A stretch of 44,836 nucleotides of DNA from Rhypophila decipiens (Eukaryota; Ascomycota; Sordariomycetes; Sordariales; Naviculisporaceae), in contig MU858297.1 of NCBI GenBank assembly GCA_033297075.1, positions 1 to 44,836 of the forward strand, given 5' to 3'. Shown here piece after piece: positions 31,621 through 42,691 of the stretch (positions within the stretch are counted from its first letter, which is position 1; each line of letters starts with the position of its first letter). Both the position numbers and the translations under genes were made by a program. The notes below the pieces were generated by a model, which saw only the letters and a list, made by a program, of their open reading frames with translations, was not told where the DNA came from and searched no databases.

Positions 31621-32612
31621 ATGGCCGGAATCCGGTATGACCAAGCTGCGGATTCGGAGTCCGCTTCGTTCCTCCGTGAAAGCGAGGACCCCAAACTGCC
31701 GGCCCGTGGAGCGGTACGAAGGAACGGGACGTCGTCGCATATAGCAGTTCCAAGGTGTCTTGCTTACACAGCATTACTCTTTATGTTTGTCAACTTCGTC
31801 ACCTTGATCGCCATATTGCATATCGTTTCGCTGGATGGCCAGTTGCACGAAAGAATTGAGAGTGGTCTGTCGGAGACATTATTTGGGAAGAGTAAGTCAT
31901 TTCTACTAGCTGATGACCCCCGGTGGCTGACCAGAGTCCAACGATAACCAAATAGTACCGAAGAGCACGGTGGTCTTCAAGCCAGACAAGACCTTCAACG
32001 TCGACCCTTTTGGCCCAGATTCTCTCGAGGGACCATGGAACAACCTCTCCCCATGTATGCCACGTTCTAGATTTCAAGTTATGATATCAGCGCATGGGAA
32101 TAACCTATCTTGTCGCAGATGGAAAGGGCCACATCCGAGTCGAGAATCCGTCCGCATTGGGCCTTTCCGGGGGCTTCCCCTTGGACGACAGCAAGCATGG
32201 GCCTGAGGAGTACACCATCTCAATGTTTCACCAGCTGCACTGCTTGGTCAGGCTCTTCTTTACCACGACTCACTGAGATGCCAGTAGCTGACCACGACCA
32301 CAGGCAGCGATCCAATCCAAAATGTCGCGCCTCCTAGACTGGTACCACGATACCAACGATAAGGAATATCTCAAGTTCTCATTGAACCAAGAGCACATGT
32401 CCGACGATCACATTTACCACTGTGTCGACTACATTCGTCAGTCGATCATGTGCAGTGGTGACACGACGCTCGAGAAGGCACGGGCAGGAGAAAACGGCAA
32501 GCCTGCGCGAGGTGTGGATGGGTGGGATGTTGTTCACGAGTGCCCGAGTTTTGATGCAATCTTTCAGTTTGCGGCGGCGCATCGGAGCCGTAACATCACG
32601 GGTATTCAATGA
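31621..32612 (+). CDS. UstYa-like (DUF3328) protein, probable oxidative tailoring enzyme
   Basis: Four exons (31621-31891, 31956-32054, 32119-32246, 32304-32612) give 268 aa. The first two introns are 64 bp with GTAAGT/TAG and GTATGC/CAG ends; the third (57 bp) uses a weak GTCAGG donor but restores HQLHCLAAIQ. A cytosolic N-terminus and one membrane helix (about residues 46-72) precede the two signature HxxHC motifs: HQLHC (161-165) and HIYHC (202-206), the second followed by VDYIRQSIMCSGDTTLE. In ustiloxin, cyclochlorotine and related pathways such proteins catalyse ring closure, hydroxylation or chlorination of peptides. Here no precursor peptide or core synthase is adjacent. The regulator lies upstream on the same strand. 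Confidence 0.88.
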
Positions 32613-33834
32613 TCAGGTGATGGAGTCTTGGGCCCTCCGGCTGGTCACGGCTTCTTGAAGTCCAAGGTCAGCAAAGGCCAAAGGGCAAGGAACAAATGAC
32701 CCGATAGGAAGGAAAAGGTTATACAGTTGATCAGAATTAGGATTTCCCCTAGCTATACGAACCATTGGATGAATCCTTCAGAGTAAAACCCATTCAAATG
32801 ACGTTGGGATAAGCTGGATATGACACCATAGCATACGATTCGTTCAGAATTGCTCATTACCGCAGATTGTTTGTTTCCACCGATCTAAACAAGGATGCGA
32901 GTGACGAGGGCTTGGGTGCCTTGACAAGACCAAACAGACGACCTGGAAACATGTTTGATACTGACCGACCGTTGAGACTTAGTTGTACCTAGAGAAGTCT
33001 GGTTATATGCCTCTGCAGATGTCTATATACGTGTCGAGGAATCATGTCGGACACCTTTGGAAGTCCCTGAATATGTATTTGATTGTCCGTGAAAGCGACT
33101 TGGCAAGACTAATAATTATAACGTGTAGACAACCAAATTTATAGGTCTCTCCTGAACCCAGACAGGGCATCCCTCTCGGCGCCGGCGATAACATATAAAT
33201 TAGAGGCTGGGGAGGATGGTCTTGGTGATGTAACGTTTGGTACCCTGGTGTCAAGGCTGTAAAAAGAAGAGCATTTCTACTCGCACACCCCCCCTTTACT
33301 GCTCTCACATCACCCTCTAGCGTTAGGGTTCAGGCAACTGATGGGGAGTTGCACGACAAGGGGGCTTTGCATTATGTGCTCCCTTTCTCTGACTCCCAGT
33401 GTGAATTTGTCGTCCTAGTTGATTTAAGTATATATTATATTCCCATCGATATCTCTTGAGATGTTCTAGACCGGGGGCTGGCGACGAAATATAGGTCTTG
33501 GATTCTACTAGTTCCAATAGCTGTGAAACCAAAATCCTTTTGGTGTGGCCTTGGAACTTTGCTGACGTAAGTGAGATGTAAAACCACCAGCATGAACGAA
33601 TCTCACTCTATTGAATCAGCACATGACTATCAAACATTGATGTTGGTTTCCATAAACTTCTGTCCCCAGGCTCTCAACACCAATCTATTCGAAGGAAGCC
33701 TGAACCAAAAGAAATGACCCATTACGTGTACTTGATGGGTGGAGATGCGTCAGTGGACATGGGCCATAACATAAAACCAAAAAACGTTAAGTTAACGGGT
33801 TTTTCCACCTTGAGCTAAATATCCCAGCTCAATC
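32613..33834. other. Intergenic, nothing recognised
   Basis: 1.2 kb between the convergent UstYa-like and hydrolase genes, AT-rich toward the hydrolase. I see no repeat-type precursor peptide (no series of Lys-Arg-flanked cores) on either strand, which was looked for because of the UstYa-like neighbour. Confidence 0.4.
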
Positions 33835-35593
33835 TCAAAGTCTGGACTTCTTAGCGGGGGTCTTGGGAGAATTCGTATTCCAATACCAGGTCTTAGCGCC
33901 ATTGGAATCCTTGGTGAGGACTATGTCGGAGCAAAAGACCAGAGACGGGTCGTTGCGTGCCACAGTGTCGTTAATGACACTGGTACTCCACCCAATCTGG
34001 ATAGGAGTGATGATCTGAGGTTGCGTGGTGTTGTCTTCGCTGTGTATCTGGACCGTAATATCCTTCTCGATGGAGACTTTCATATGGGGGCGTAGAAGGA
34101 TGCGCAGGTAGCTCATGTTGCCGGTGGAGTAGATGGTGATTGTGTTGGTCTTGTCATCCATGCCGGCCACAATCGGGACCGTGACGCCAGCCATGAGTCT
34201 AGTACCGTCCCCGATGTCGAGCCAGTAGTTCTGGGATCCTTTGGCCCCAAGGCAGCGGAAAATGTCCTCGTTGATGTTGTCGTTGCCGCGAGGCGTGGTG
34301 AGATCCCAGACAATGTATTGGGGCGCAGGGCTACGGGTATGTGATTCGGTGAACCAGTGCAGAATGGCGTTAGTCGGCTTTCCTACGGTTCCAGGTGTGT
34401 CGGCGGGCAACTGCCCATTCTTCCAGCTGTCCTTCCAGGCTTTGTAGTCGGCAATGACCTGGCTCTCGTCTAAATTTCGCGACTTCTTGCCGTGCCACTG
34501 AAAGTTGGAGCTTTCCCAGCTGAAGTGCCAGTCCCCGTTGCTGATGTGATCCGTGTGGATATAGACAGCGTGGTCATAAATATCGGCCCCGGGATTGTTG
34601 ACGACGTTGTTTCGGTAGTGTGCCTGGTTAGCATCTAGATCAACGCCACTCTGTGCCACAGTCCAACTGCGCACCGCAGCGTCATCATATCGGTCCCCCA
34701 TACCAACCTGCAAACATGTGGGCGTATTTGCCAGGTTCAACAGACCGTTGTCCAGCCGTTTCTTGTCCGAATCGGGGATTCCTGCGTGCTGGATCATGGA
34801 CCCCGCGTGCCCCCCGCCCATGTTGACGGCGGCAAAGCGCTGCGCCAGGCGGTTCGCAAGTCGGTATACTCCGTCGCCGCCAGCTAAATGTTCCGTTAGA
34901 ATCAGTCAAAGAAGTATGACAAACCCAGTACAATGACATACCTGAGAAGCCAATCAGATACACGCGATTTGGATTAATCGAGACGGCTGGACCACCGTCG
35001 TTTGACGTGGGAGACTGCTTTGCGCCAAAGAGGATCATGTTTTCGATCAGCCGGTCGAGAAGAATGTACCCGGCCGCGGTGAAGTGCAGATCCCAGGTAT
35101 CCCCGATGCCCCGGAGGGCAACCCAGACCCCGCCCAATGTCAGGGCACCCTTGTAGGCTCTAGACATATAGTTCCACTGCGTGTCGTTCGAACTCGTGGC
35201 CTCTGCCAGAGTTTTGATGTCGCGTGTCGGATACCCACCACCTCCGTGCAGGCCAATGTAGAGGGGGTAGCCGCCGACTGGCTCCTTGTTCGGTGCGACG
35301 GGGTGAACAACTTCGGCAGTATAACGGAGCCGTGTGAGCTCCGGCAGTGAGTTAGTTTCTTTATTCTTTGCCTTGTTGATCCTGTTATCATCTTCCCGCC
35401 TGTCTTGAATGTGCTTGTATTCAGCTGGGAAATCCTTCTCTGTTAGAGTCAGGGTGCCGTATTGACAAATGCCCCCGCCTGTGGTGATAGTCTCAAACTG
35501 GGCCAAGTGTTCCGTGCGGCGACTAGCCAGACTGGACTTGTAACTCTCCCAGGCGGTGAGAAAGGCATTATGCGGGGTCGAAGTTGGTGCCAT
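33835..35593 (-). CDS. Alpha/beta-hydrolase-like protein with GFSAGGDG nucleophile elbow
   Basis: Two exons, 35593-34942 and 34883-33835, give 566 aa. The 58-bp intron (GTATGT...TTTAG) interrupts the nucleophile elbow, and splicing yields GFSAGGDGVYRLANRL with the probable catalytic Ser at 217. Upstream, YIGLHGGGGYPT (about residues 118-129) looks like the oxyanion-hole HGGG strand. Downstream, VNMGGGHAGSMIQHAGIPDS and a beta-rich C-terminal half follow (about 390-566), beyond the usual 300-residue hydrolase core. There is no signal peptide, so an intracellular esterase, depolymerase-like or peptidase-like role is possible. The Ser is clear; the acid and His partners are not assigned. Confidence 0.75.
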
Positions 35594-37797
35594 AGTTGCT
35601 ATATGGGATGGACCAATATACTGTGTGGTTCTTGATTAAGACTTGACGAGATATTATTCTGACTCACAGTGCCATATAGTTTATCTCCAGCAGAGCGGCT
35701 ATCAGGGTGTATTGATGTTTTGGGTCCAGACCGACCACCAAGAGAACTCATGTGACCGCTTTGCTTAGCCCTGTTCGTGGGTTCACGCTCTGGAGTCCAG
35801 GTCTTTGATAAGACGGTAGGTGGCTGGCTGATTCTGCAAGAGGTTGTTGGTTACACAGCGTAGGAAGGGGGTCTAGAACGTGTCTATTAACTAGTTCTGA
35901 CGAAGAATCTTCAGCAAGTACGTCGCAGGACCATCCCATGCAACTACTACAGCGGGCTCTCCAGATCAGGGCCGCGAGGTGCAGGACCGCTTGACGGACC
36001 AGTCAAAAGATTCATGATCATGTCGCAACAGATCTCTGCAGCGTCAGCTACCACTATGCATGCCGTCCAGCAAGCCACATGCATGAAGACCTATTGGACA
36101 TTGGGGCAGTGAATTCCTCCAAGTTGGTTCCGTGAAGCCTGGACTTGTAGAATGCTGATATTGGGAATTCCTACGAACTTGGCATCTTTAGCCCTAGCTT
36201 CAAGTCAACTTCAGTGATTCGTCGTTCCCTTGACCATTGGTAAATTGTCATATCTCAGCCAATAGAGATGCCCTGTCGTAGCCCCACAGCCATAACTCGG
36301 TCCGAGCTAGCCTCCAGGTCTCTCTAAGTTATCTTTAATATCTTCTTCGCCCAAATCATTGCACGGATCGTACTGGGTGCGGCATGATCTCCGCCACACC
36401 AGGGCTCTCTCTATCTAACATTAAATGCATGCATAAGCAGACGTATTCCAAGACGCACATCGTCAATATTGGCTTTTATGCACCCAAGAATTTGAGCCTC
36501 TGCTGATCCAAAAGCAAACCACTGCGCTGGGAATCCCGGGATGGCCAGCCCAGTCAAATACCGAAGTGAGGGGTTTCATGTGGCTAGCTGACGATGCCTT
36601 TGGAATCGTGTGGTTACATCAAACTCCTGTGGATTCTCCGCGTTGCCTGCCTGGTAGGGCTCAGGGCCACCCTGATACAGTTGAAGATGGTCTAGACCTA
36701 TGTGCCTGCAAGCCACCAACCTACCTTATGTCTTCCAGACGGCTGCATCCGGGATTCGTCGAGTGCTTGATAAGGTCCGAGCAGAGGATATCGGGATGGG
36801 AACCCCGCTTCATGTGGGACGAGAAGGCTTGCCATCGTCCTCAGGGGGAGGTCTATGGGCTATGGCTGACTGGAGTGCAGTTCAAGTCATCTGGTGCGGT
36901 GGTTCCCCAAGTTGCTGTGATAGCGACACTGGTGACAAGGGGCTATTGTTTAACGAAGCCGACGGCATAGTATTTCCAAATCAGGCCAAACAATCTGCAT
37001 ATGATGAAATGGAATTCTACCCACTCATAGACAGAAACATGTCAACAGTTGCCTTATCTGCAAACCATGTATTTTCCAGTGGCTGCATTGGCTGGAGATG
37101 TCAATGACCACGGAAGATCATTGAGTCGTGCTGCCCGGAGCATTCTCTCCGCCCTGGTGTACATGGGTTTAAAGATGGACGTAAGATAGGTAGGATGGAT
37201 CAGATATACAAGTGTTCCAAAATGCGCCTTCTTCCCCAACAGTCAATAAAAAACAAACCTTGATCAATAATGCCATCTGGCTCGGCTGGGTGCGCTCTCA
37301 GCTCCTAGTAATTGATGCAGCGTTCTGAACAAGATAATTCAGGTGTTGGGCAACTTGCGAAAATTGGACTCCAAAATGAAGCTATTCCCAGTTCTCACAG
37401 TCCAGGGTTAGGGTTATACAGAATCGACGATTCACTTCAGGTCGGCCAAGCCGAACCCGGCAAGTCGAGGCGGCCGGCGGATGAACACGAAATGCATTAT
37501 TGAGATTGAATTAAGTTGACTTCATTTGGCTTGATTTAGCTCGAAATACTTGACTTGCTAGTTCGGAATCTGAACGGACGTCCGTAAGCAGATGTCGCAC
37601 AGCGTCAATGTTCCGACACTTCCTTCTCCTCTCCCGAAACATGTTGAATTTTCCTCGTGGTTTTGTGCCCAAATTCCAGGGAGTTTGAGATTGTGAGTTC
37701 TTTGAGACATCTTCGCTGGTGGCTTCCCCTCATCTTCATTGGGCCCTCAATCCTCACCAACTGCCTTGATATCACAATTCCCATCGCACTGTACGAA
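35594..37797. other. Intergenic; telomere-like 18-mer and possible decayed ORF
   Basis: 2.2 kb between the hydrolase and the AA5 oxidase. The plus strand has two overlapping frames at 36566-37107 with mixed composition, perhaps remains of a gene. At 37401-37418 lies TCCAGGGTTAGGGTTATA, identical to 7475-7492. The frame of the next gene is open from about 37657 and encodes a hydrophobic stretch (37700-37790), but no ATG opens it. Confidence 0.4.
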
Positions 37798-40110
37798 ATG
37801 GCAGCGGAAGTTGTGGGACGATGGTCCGATCCCATCATTCTTAGCAATGTTGCCGTCCACATCACCTTGCTACCCAATGGCAAGGTCCTGCATTGGGGGC
37901 GACGCGTGAATCCCAAGGCCCCTCCTCGGAACGCAAATGAACTGACAGACATGGACTCGTTGAACGAGACTTGGACCCGAGCCTTCGTCTGGGATCCCGT
38001 CGGCCGGGGTACCATCCCCACCGCCAACGCACCTCTTGGCGTAGAAGGCCAGACCATCAACATCTTCTGTGCCGGGCACGCCTTCCAAGCGGATGGAACG
38101 CTCTTCATTGCCGGCGGTCACATCATCCAGGACGGCCACGGGATCGATGCGTCTTGCACCTATTCTTACAAGACCAACACATTCATCACCAGACCCCGCA
38201 TGAACTTGGGCCGTTGGTATCCTTCCGTCGTCACCATGCCAGATGGTCGGCTCCTTGTGACGTCGGGGAGCTTCAACGGCGGCTACGAGATCAACAACAT
38301 CTCTCAGGTCTGGGATCCCGCGGCGAATGCATGGTCCGAAGTGGCTGACCCCAGGAGCCAGGTGGCCGATGCAGGAAGGATCTTGGATCTCTACCCGCGA
38401 ATCCACTTGACTCCCCAGGGCAGGTGCATCATGATAGGCCCCCAAGCAAGGACCGTCTGGTTTGACCTCAAAGACCCAACGACCGGCGCCGACATTCAAA
38501 CACCGGTCAAGGACCAAGCTGTCCTGGGCCGCTGGACAGACGCAAACCTCCAACGAGAAGCCCACTTCCGTGATTACTGCCCCTCTGTCATGTACGAGCC
38601 AGGAAAACTCATGTACATCGGCGGTGGACTCGGAGGTAATGATTCCGGGGCACCTACCAACGACGTTGAGTACCTCGATATCACCAGCGGAAATCCTCAG
38701 TGGACCAAGTCCCCAGCTGCGAACATGATCCACCGTCGCAGGCACTTCAACGCCACCATCCTCCCCGACGGATCCGTATTCGTCAACGGAGGCTCTCAGG
38801 GGGCAGGTTTCAGCAACCACAACGACCCGATGAAGATCGCCGAGCTGTGGAACCCCGCCACCAAAACATTCACCGAGATGGCACCCGAAATGTTCTCGCG
38901 ATGCTACCATGGCACGGCCCTCCTCCTTCCCGACGGCACAGTCATCTCGGCCGGAAGCGGTGAATACGGCGGCTGCGGACCAAGCGAGAACCACCTGGAG
39001 GCGCAAATCTTTGAGCCGCCTTATCTCTTCCGAGGTGGAGCTCCTCGTCCAGAGATTCTGACCTTTCCCGAAGAAATCAGTTACGCCAACCAGTTTACCA
39101 TATCCATCTTCGCTGCCAATAAAGATATCGACAAGGTCACTTGGATCCGCCTTGGCTCAGTGACTCACTGCCGCAACATGACCCAATCGTTCATGAGACT
39201 CAACTTTACACAAGACCAGGTAGGAACAACACTCACAATTACCGCCCCTGGGAACAGCAGCATCTGCGTGCCAGGCCATTACCTCCTTTTTGCGGTCGAT
39301 ACCAGGGGTGTACCCTCCATCGGCAAGATCATTCGGATTTCGAACGAAGGACGACCCGCGGCTGTGCCGGCTGGTCCTCCTCCTATACCATCAATCTTTG
39401 CCAAGATGGCCGCTGCCATCACAACACCTGCCCCGAGAACGGTACAGCCTACCTTGTCCGAACAAGCTGAACAGCTTCGTATCTCGCAGAATCGGCCCCC
39501 CGTGGTCGTCGCTGTCACGCCCGCTTGTCCATATGGCCTTGGTCCATGCTGGGGCGGAGCATATGATGCTCTCAGCAGGATCAGTGACGTCGAGGTGGTC
39601 AGTCCTGTGCCGAATCAGCCTGATTCGCTTGCTTTTGTGTACATCAAGCGTGACAAGATGGGAAAACCTGCTGTCATGTTGCCCGATGTCGACAAGTGGA
39701 GGAAGGAGTTGAGTGAGACGGTTAATGCGTCTTATGAGATGAGGGGTATTGAAGTCACGTTGAAGGGTAAAGCCACGCTCAAGGGGCCCGTCAAGAACCG
39801 TGAGGGTCTGAAGTTCACGGTCAAGGAGGACCATACCGGTGGGGATGAGGTGGTTGTGAGGCTGGCCCCTTTTGAGCAGAAGAGTCAACTCAAGTGGGAT
39901 GTTGAGTCTCAGGCGCCAAAGATGGTCACTGACGTGGAGAGAAGTGCCTATGGGAAACTGATGAATCGGGTGACGCGGGTGTGGGGTGATGGAGGGTTAG
40001 ATGTTCGGGTCAGCGGAACTCTTCAGAAGCAGGGCGACCCTGCTGGAGGGTTTGCGATTGACGTGAGAGAGTTTGAGGTCTTGAGAGGAAGCTACATCCC
40101 CTGGTTTTAG
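37798..40110 (+). CDS. AA5-type copper radical oxidase (galactose/glyoxal oxidase-like) with extra C-terminal domain
   Basis: Uninterrupted frame; the ATG at 37798 gives 770 aa. Kelch-type repeats carry the AA5 active-site set: Cys91 (NIFCAGHAF) and Tyr141 (GRWYPSVV), the cross-linked radical pair; Tyr370-His371 (RCYHGTALLLPDG), copper ligands; and His457 (SVTHCRNMTQSF). The galactose-oxidase C-terminal (DUF1929) domain spans about 415-525. A region of about 220 residues with no counterpart in galactose oxidase follows a Pro/Ala linker; it includes CPYGLGPCWGGAYDAL. The enzymes oxidise alcohols or aldehydes to products plus H2O2. A signal peptide is not present from this ATG; the open frame before it reads SLRHLRWWLPLIFIGPSILT, so an unseen first exon could supply secretion. 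Confidence 0.85.
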   Translation: MAAEVVGRWSDPIILSNVAVHITLLPNGKVLHWGRRVNPKAPPRNANELTDMDSLNETWTRAFVWDPVGRGTIPTANAPLGVEGQTINIFCAGHAFQADGTLFIAGGHIIQDGHGIDASCTYSYKTNTFITRPRMNLGRWYPSVVTMPDGRLLVTSGSFNGGYEINNISQVWDPAANAWSEVADPRSQVADAGRILDLYPRIHLTPQGRCIMIGPQARTVWFDLKDPTTGADIQTPVKDQAVLGRWTDANLQREAHFRDYCPSVMYEPGKLMYIGGGLGGNDSGAPTNDVEYLDITSGNPQWTKSPAANMIHRRRHFNATILPDGSVFVNGGSQGAGFSNHNDPMKIAELWNPATKTFTEMAPEMFSRCYHGTALLLPDGTVISAGSGEYGGCGPSENHLEAQIFEPPYLFRGGAPRPEILTFPEEISYANQFTISIFAANKDIDKVTWIRLGSVTHCRNMTQSFMRLNFTQDQVGTTLTITAPGNSSICVPGHYLLFAVDTRGVPSIGKIIRISNEGRPAAVPAGPPPIPSIFAKMAAAITTPAPRTVQPTLSEQAEQLRISQNRPPVVVAVTPACPYGLGPCWGGAYDALSRISDVEVVSPVPNQPDSLAFVYIKRDKMGKPAVMLPDVDKWRKELSETVNASYEMRGIEVTLKGKATLKGPVKNREGLKFTVKEDHTGGDEVVVRLAPFEQKSQLKWDVESQAPKMVTDVERSAYGKLMNRVTRVWGDGGLDVRVSGTLQKQGDPAGGFAIDVREFEVLRGSYIPWF

Positions 40111-40483
40111 GGAAGAAGGCAACAGCGAACCACGTGCAATTCTTTCTTGATTTTTGTTGCTGTTAATAAGAAATTGGGTGTCTGTGAGTAGTTTATGTGC
40201 TCTACAAGTCTTTGGACATTGTGTGGCTGTTCAGGAGTAGTCTAGCACAACTGGATTGGCTCTTCAGTTTATAGCAATTAGGGTACATATCATTGTATTA
40301 TAAAGCTATATAGATAGAGGTAAGGTCTGGCGGTGGTGCTGGAATGTAATTAAGCCTCATTTCTAAATCAGTGTCCACCAATCGTTTATCTGTAGGGCAC
40401 ACTGGTCGTTCCTTTCCCTCAACTAAGCCTCATACACCTCCGTTGACAACCCAGTTAACGGTGAAGTAAGAAAGACCCTTCCA
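40111..40483. other. Convergent 3' flanks of the oxidase and RING-HC genes
   Basis: AT-rich 373-bp stretch between two converging genes, serving as both 3' UTR regions. Nothing else is seen. Confidence 0.5.
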
Positions 40484-41156
40484 TCACGGCTGTCGTCCCG
40501 GAGTAGCGTCCATGGCATTCCGGACCAAAGCAAACAGTAATCCCCCGGCGGCCACTGATGCGAACAGACTTTTCGACGCTCCAGATTTTGTCCCGGCTAT
40601 GACTTCAACTCCGGTCGTCATTATCCAAGCCAGTGATGACAACCTCACTACATCCCAGGCCAGCTCTGTGCAGGTCCCTTCTGTCCTCTGCGTCTGGTCT
40701 CTCAATACCGCGTCGCGCCGAGCGCCGTCGTCCAGCATCCCTTGAGGGATTGGGGGTATATGCGGGGGTTGTTGTGCCTGCGATGGGGGGACTGTTGCAG
40801 TCTGAGTCGAAGAGGTGGCCATTTTTCGGCCAACAGCCCCGGCCACGGCCTCCCCACCCCTCCTTTCTTGGAGATAGGCAGCAACAATGTTGGCCATGGT
40901 CCGTTTTCGCAAAACGGCTTTTATTGGGCCGCGACACTCCGGACAGGAGAAGTTTAAGCTGCGCTGCCGAACATGACGGGTTCCGCAGTATTTCCTCAAG
41001 CAGCCGTCGCAGAAGTAATGTTCACATGGTCTCGTCTCTACGGGGTCGACGAAGATTTCGAGGCAAATCTTGGGTAGTTTTCAGTAAAAGATGGCAGAAA
41101 GGAGCTAGCCTGGATCAATTGGGATCACTTACAGGACAGGTAAGGTGCGCTTCCAT
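40484..41156 (-). CDS. RING-HC finger protein with hydrophobic C-terminus, probable E3 ligase
   Basis: Two exons, 41156-41133 (only 24 bp, eight codons) and 41068-40484, give 202 aa. The 64-bp intron (GTAAGT...AAG) splits the first RING motif: MEAHLTCP in exon 1 joins ICL in exon 2. The N-terminal RING then reads C-x2-C, PCEHYFCDGC, and SCPECRGP, a C3HC4 type of about 50 residues. A Gln/Pro-rich middle follows, and the C-terminal third has two hydrophobic stretches (LAWIMTTGVEVIAG; SLFASVAAGGLLFALV), suggesting a membrane anchor. The role would be ubiquitin transfer at a membrane; the substrate is unknown. Confidence 0.8.
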
Positions 41157-42557
41157 CGTGATTTCGAGTCACTCCGAGGTTGCAAGTTGACTGCCTGTTT
41201 TCTTTCAGGAGACGCTCTCGAACCTAGGGAATTGCTTCTTAACGAAAAGAAACGACAATGTCTGATATTGGTGAAAAAATCACCAGAGCTCTGAGCTTGA
41301 GACGGGAAGCCTTTTTATGTATGCCAAAAAGCAAAGCCCCTCAAAGCTTGTCCTGACTGACTTTAGGAAAACATGACGATTAATAAACTTTATTTACTCA
41401 GGTATTGCCAGTGTTGACTTTGGGAGAATCATCAAATTATTAAAGTTCACGTTTCAGTTTGAGTTTGCCAAACTTGGCTTTTCACATGAGCAACAAATCA
41501 CAAGCACTTGCATCCGCCATGGGGCGGTACGAGTATGCCTGCACCAGATGCGATTGCGTTTCGCGTGTGCAGGGAGTGCTGGAGGACTTCAACATCTCTG
41601 TCCCTACCAGCAGCTCTGATGGGCATGGTGTGGTAATAATTGGCGATGATAAAACCAGAAGTTCTCAGCGGCACCGACTCAACAGCGTGACCTACCAGCT
41701 CGCGAATATTCAGCGAAAGACGGATGGTGTGGTAGGCGTGCTGAACGAGATCTTTTTCTCATGTTTAAGGACGATTTAAGATCTGAGATAGACGCCTGAT
41801 AAGTGACGCAGATACATCAAGGAACAAACTAGAAAGTTACAATGGCTCCCATAGACCTCTGAAGTGATGACATGGATCTACGAGTTTATATGCCGTTTTA
41901 ACCAGCTTGGACTGCTACCACAGAGAGAACGGTCGTCCCGAAAGCTTGGATGGGCCAAGAGTTTCTAAAGTTTTGATGATATGGAATAGGATTGTTATGG
42001 ACGTCGGCAATGTGGACATGTTCGTCTAAACTTCATATTTGACATTTCTTCAAACTACTTCAAGGCTCAAAAACCGAACGCGGGATCTAGGACCAGCCCT
42101 ACCCGCTTGCCGACGAGACGAAGCCCCACTGTAAACCCTAATTATAACATTCAGAATCCCGACGGAGTTTATCAACCTAGAAAATCTCCGCACAATCCTT
42201 CGCTGCTTGATCTTCACCTTAGCGCCACTTTGGAGTCTTGGGACGGCCTTTTCCAAATCTCCATAAATGCCACTGCCTGTCAATGATCGTCTTTCCGCTG
42301 CCACCCAACAGAGGCTTGTCGCTCATCAGACGGACACCAGAGAGCCTTAAAGTGCTTGGCGGTAACAGCCTAAGCCACATTTGACTCCATCGCCAATCAC
42401 TTTCGATTCTAGGGACCCTGGGCCCCGCTGAAAAATCCCGGAGCACAGCCAGCTCAGGTTCGCCAAGGACCTGTGCCACCCTCTGGATCCCTGCTGGCAT
42501 GATCCATCGGACGGTTGAGACTTGACCCATGCTGCCAGGCTCATGAGGACCTCACTT
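41157..42557. other. Intergenic with one weak small ORF
   Basis: Apart from the 97-codon frame at 41486-41779, listed separately, I see no gene or RNA. The right end leads into the promoter of the gene at 42692. Confidence 0.4.
41486..41779 (+). CDS. Hypothetical 97-aa protein
   Basis: The ATG at 41486 opens MSNKSQALASAMGRYEYACT, with a CTRCDC cysteine cluster, then VLEDFNISVPTSSSDGHGVV and a helical C-terminus ending IFFSCLRTI. Composition is plausible for protein but no family is recognised, and the frame is open upstream with an acceptor-like CAG at about 41457, so it could be the last exon of something longer. Chance cannot be excluded. Confidence 0.35.
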   Translation: MSNKSQALASAMGRYEYACTRCDCVSRVQGVLEDFNISVPTSSSDGHGVVIIGDDKTRSSQRHRLNSVTYQLANIQRKTDGVVGVLNEIFFSCLRTI

Positions 42558-42565
42558 TTATATAA
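42558..42565 (+). promoter_or_regulatory. Possible TATA box of the seven-helix gene
   Basis: TTATATAA lies about 127 bp upstream of the ATG at 42692 and is followed by pyrimidine-rich sequence, usual for fungal promoters. Confidence 0.4.
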
Positions 42566-42691
42566 CCAGTATCCCTTTTGCTGTCAGCTTCCTCCTCACT
42601 TGTCAGTAATCTCTAACTCCAACAACCACATCATCGTCCTCCCGCAGGCCCAGGGAATCAAACCTCTTAATCCACGTAATTATCCCCCATA

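Noticed and set aside
32613..33834. Search for a ustiloxin-type precursor peptide beside the UstYa-like gene
   Set aside because: No tandem cores with Lys-Arg processing sites were seen in any frame here or in the neighbouring gaps.
36566..37107. Overlapping plus-strand ORFs before the AA5 oxidase
   Set aside because: Two frames compete, neither has a recognisable domain; at most a decayed gene.
37657..37797. Hydrophobic N-terminal extension as signal peptide of the AA5 oxidase
   Set aside because: The open frame starts with GTG and has no ATG; kept only as a hint of an unseen first exon.
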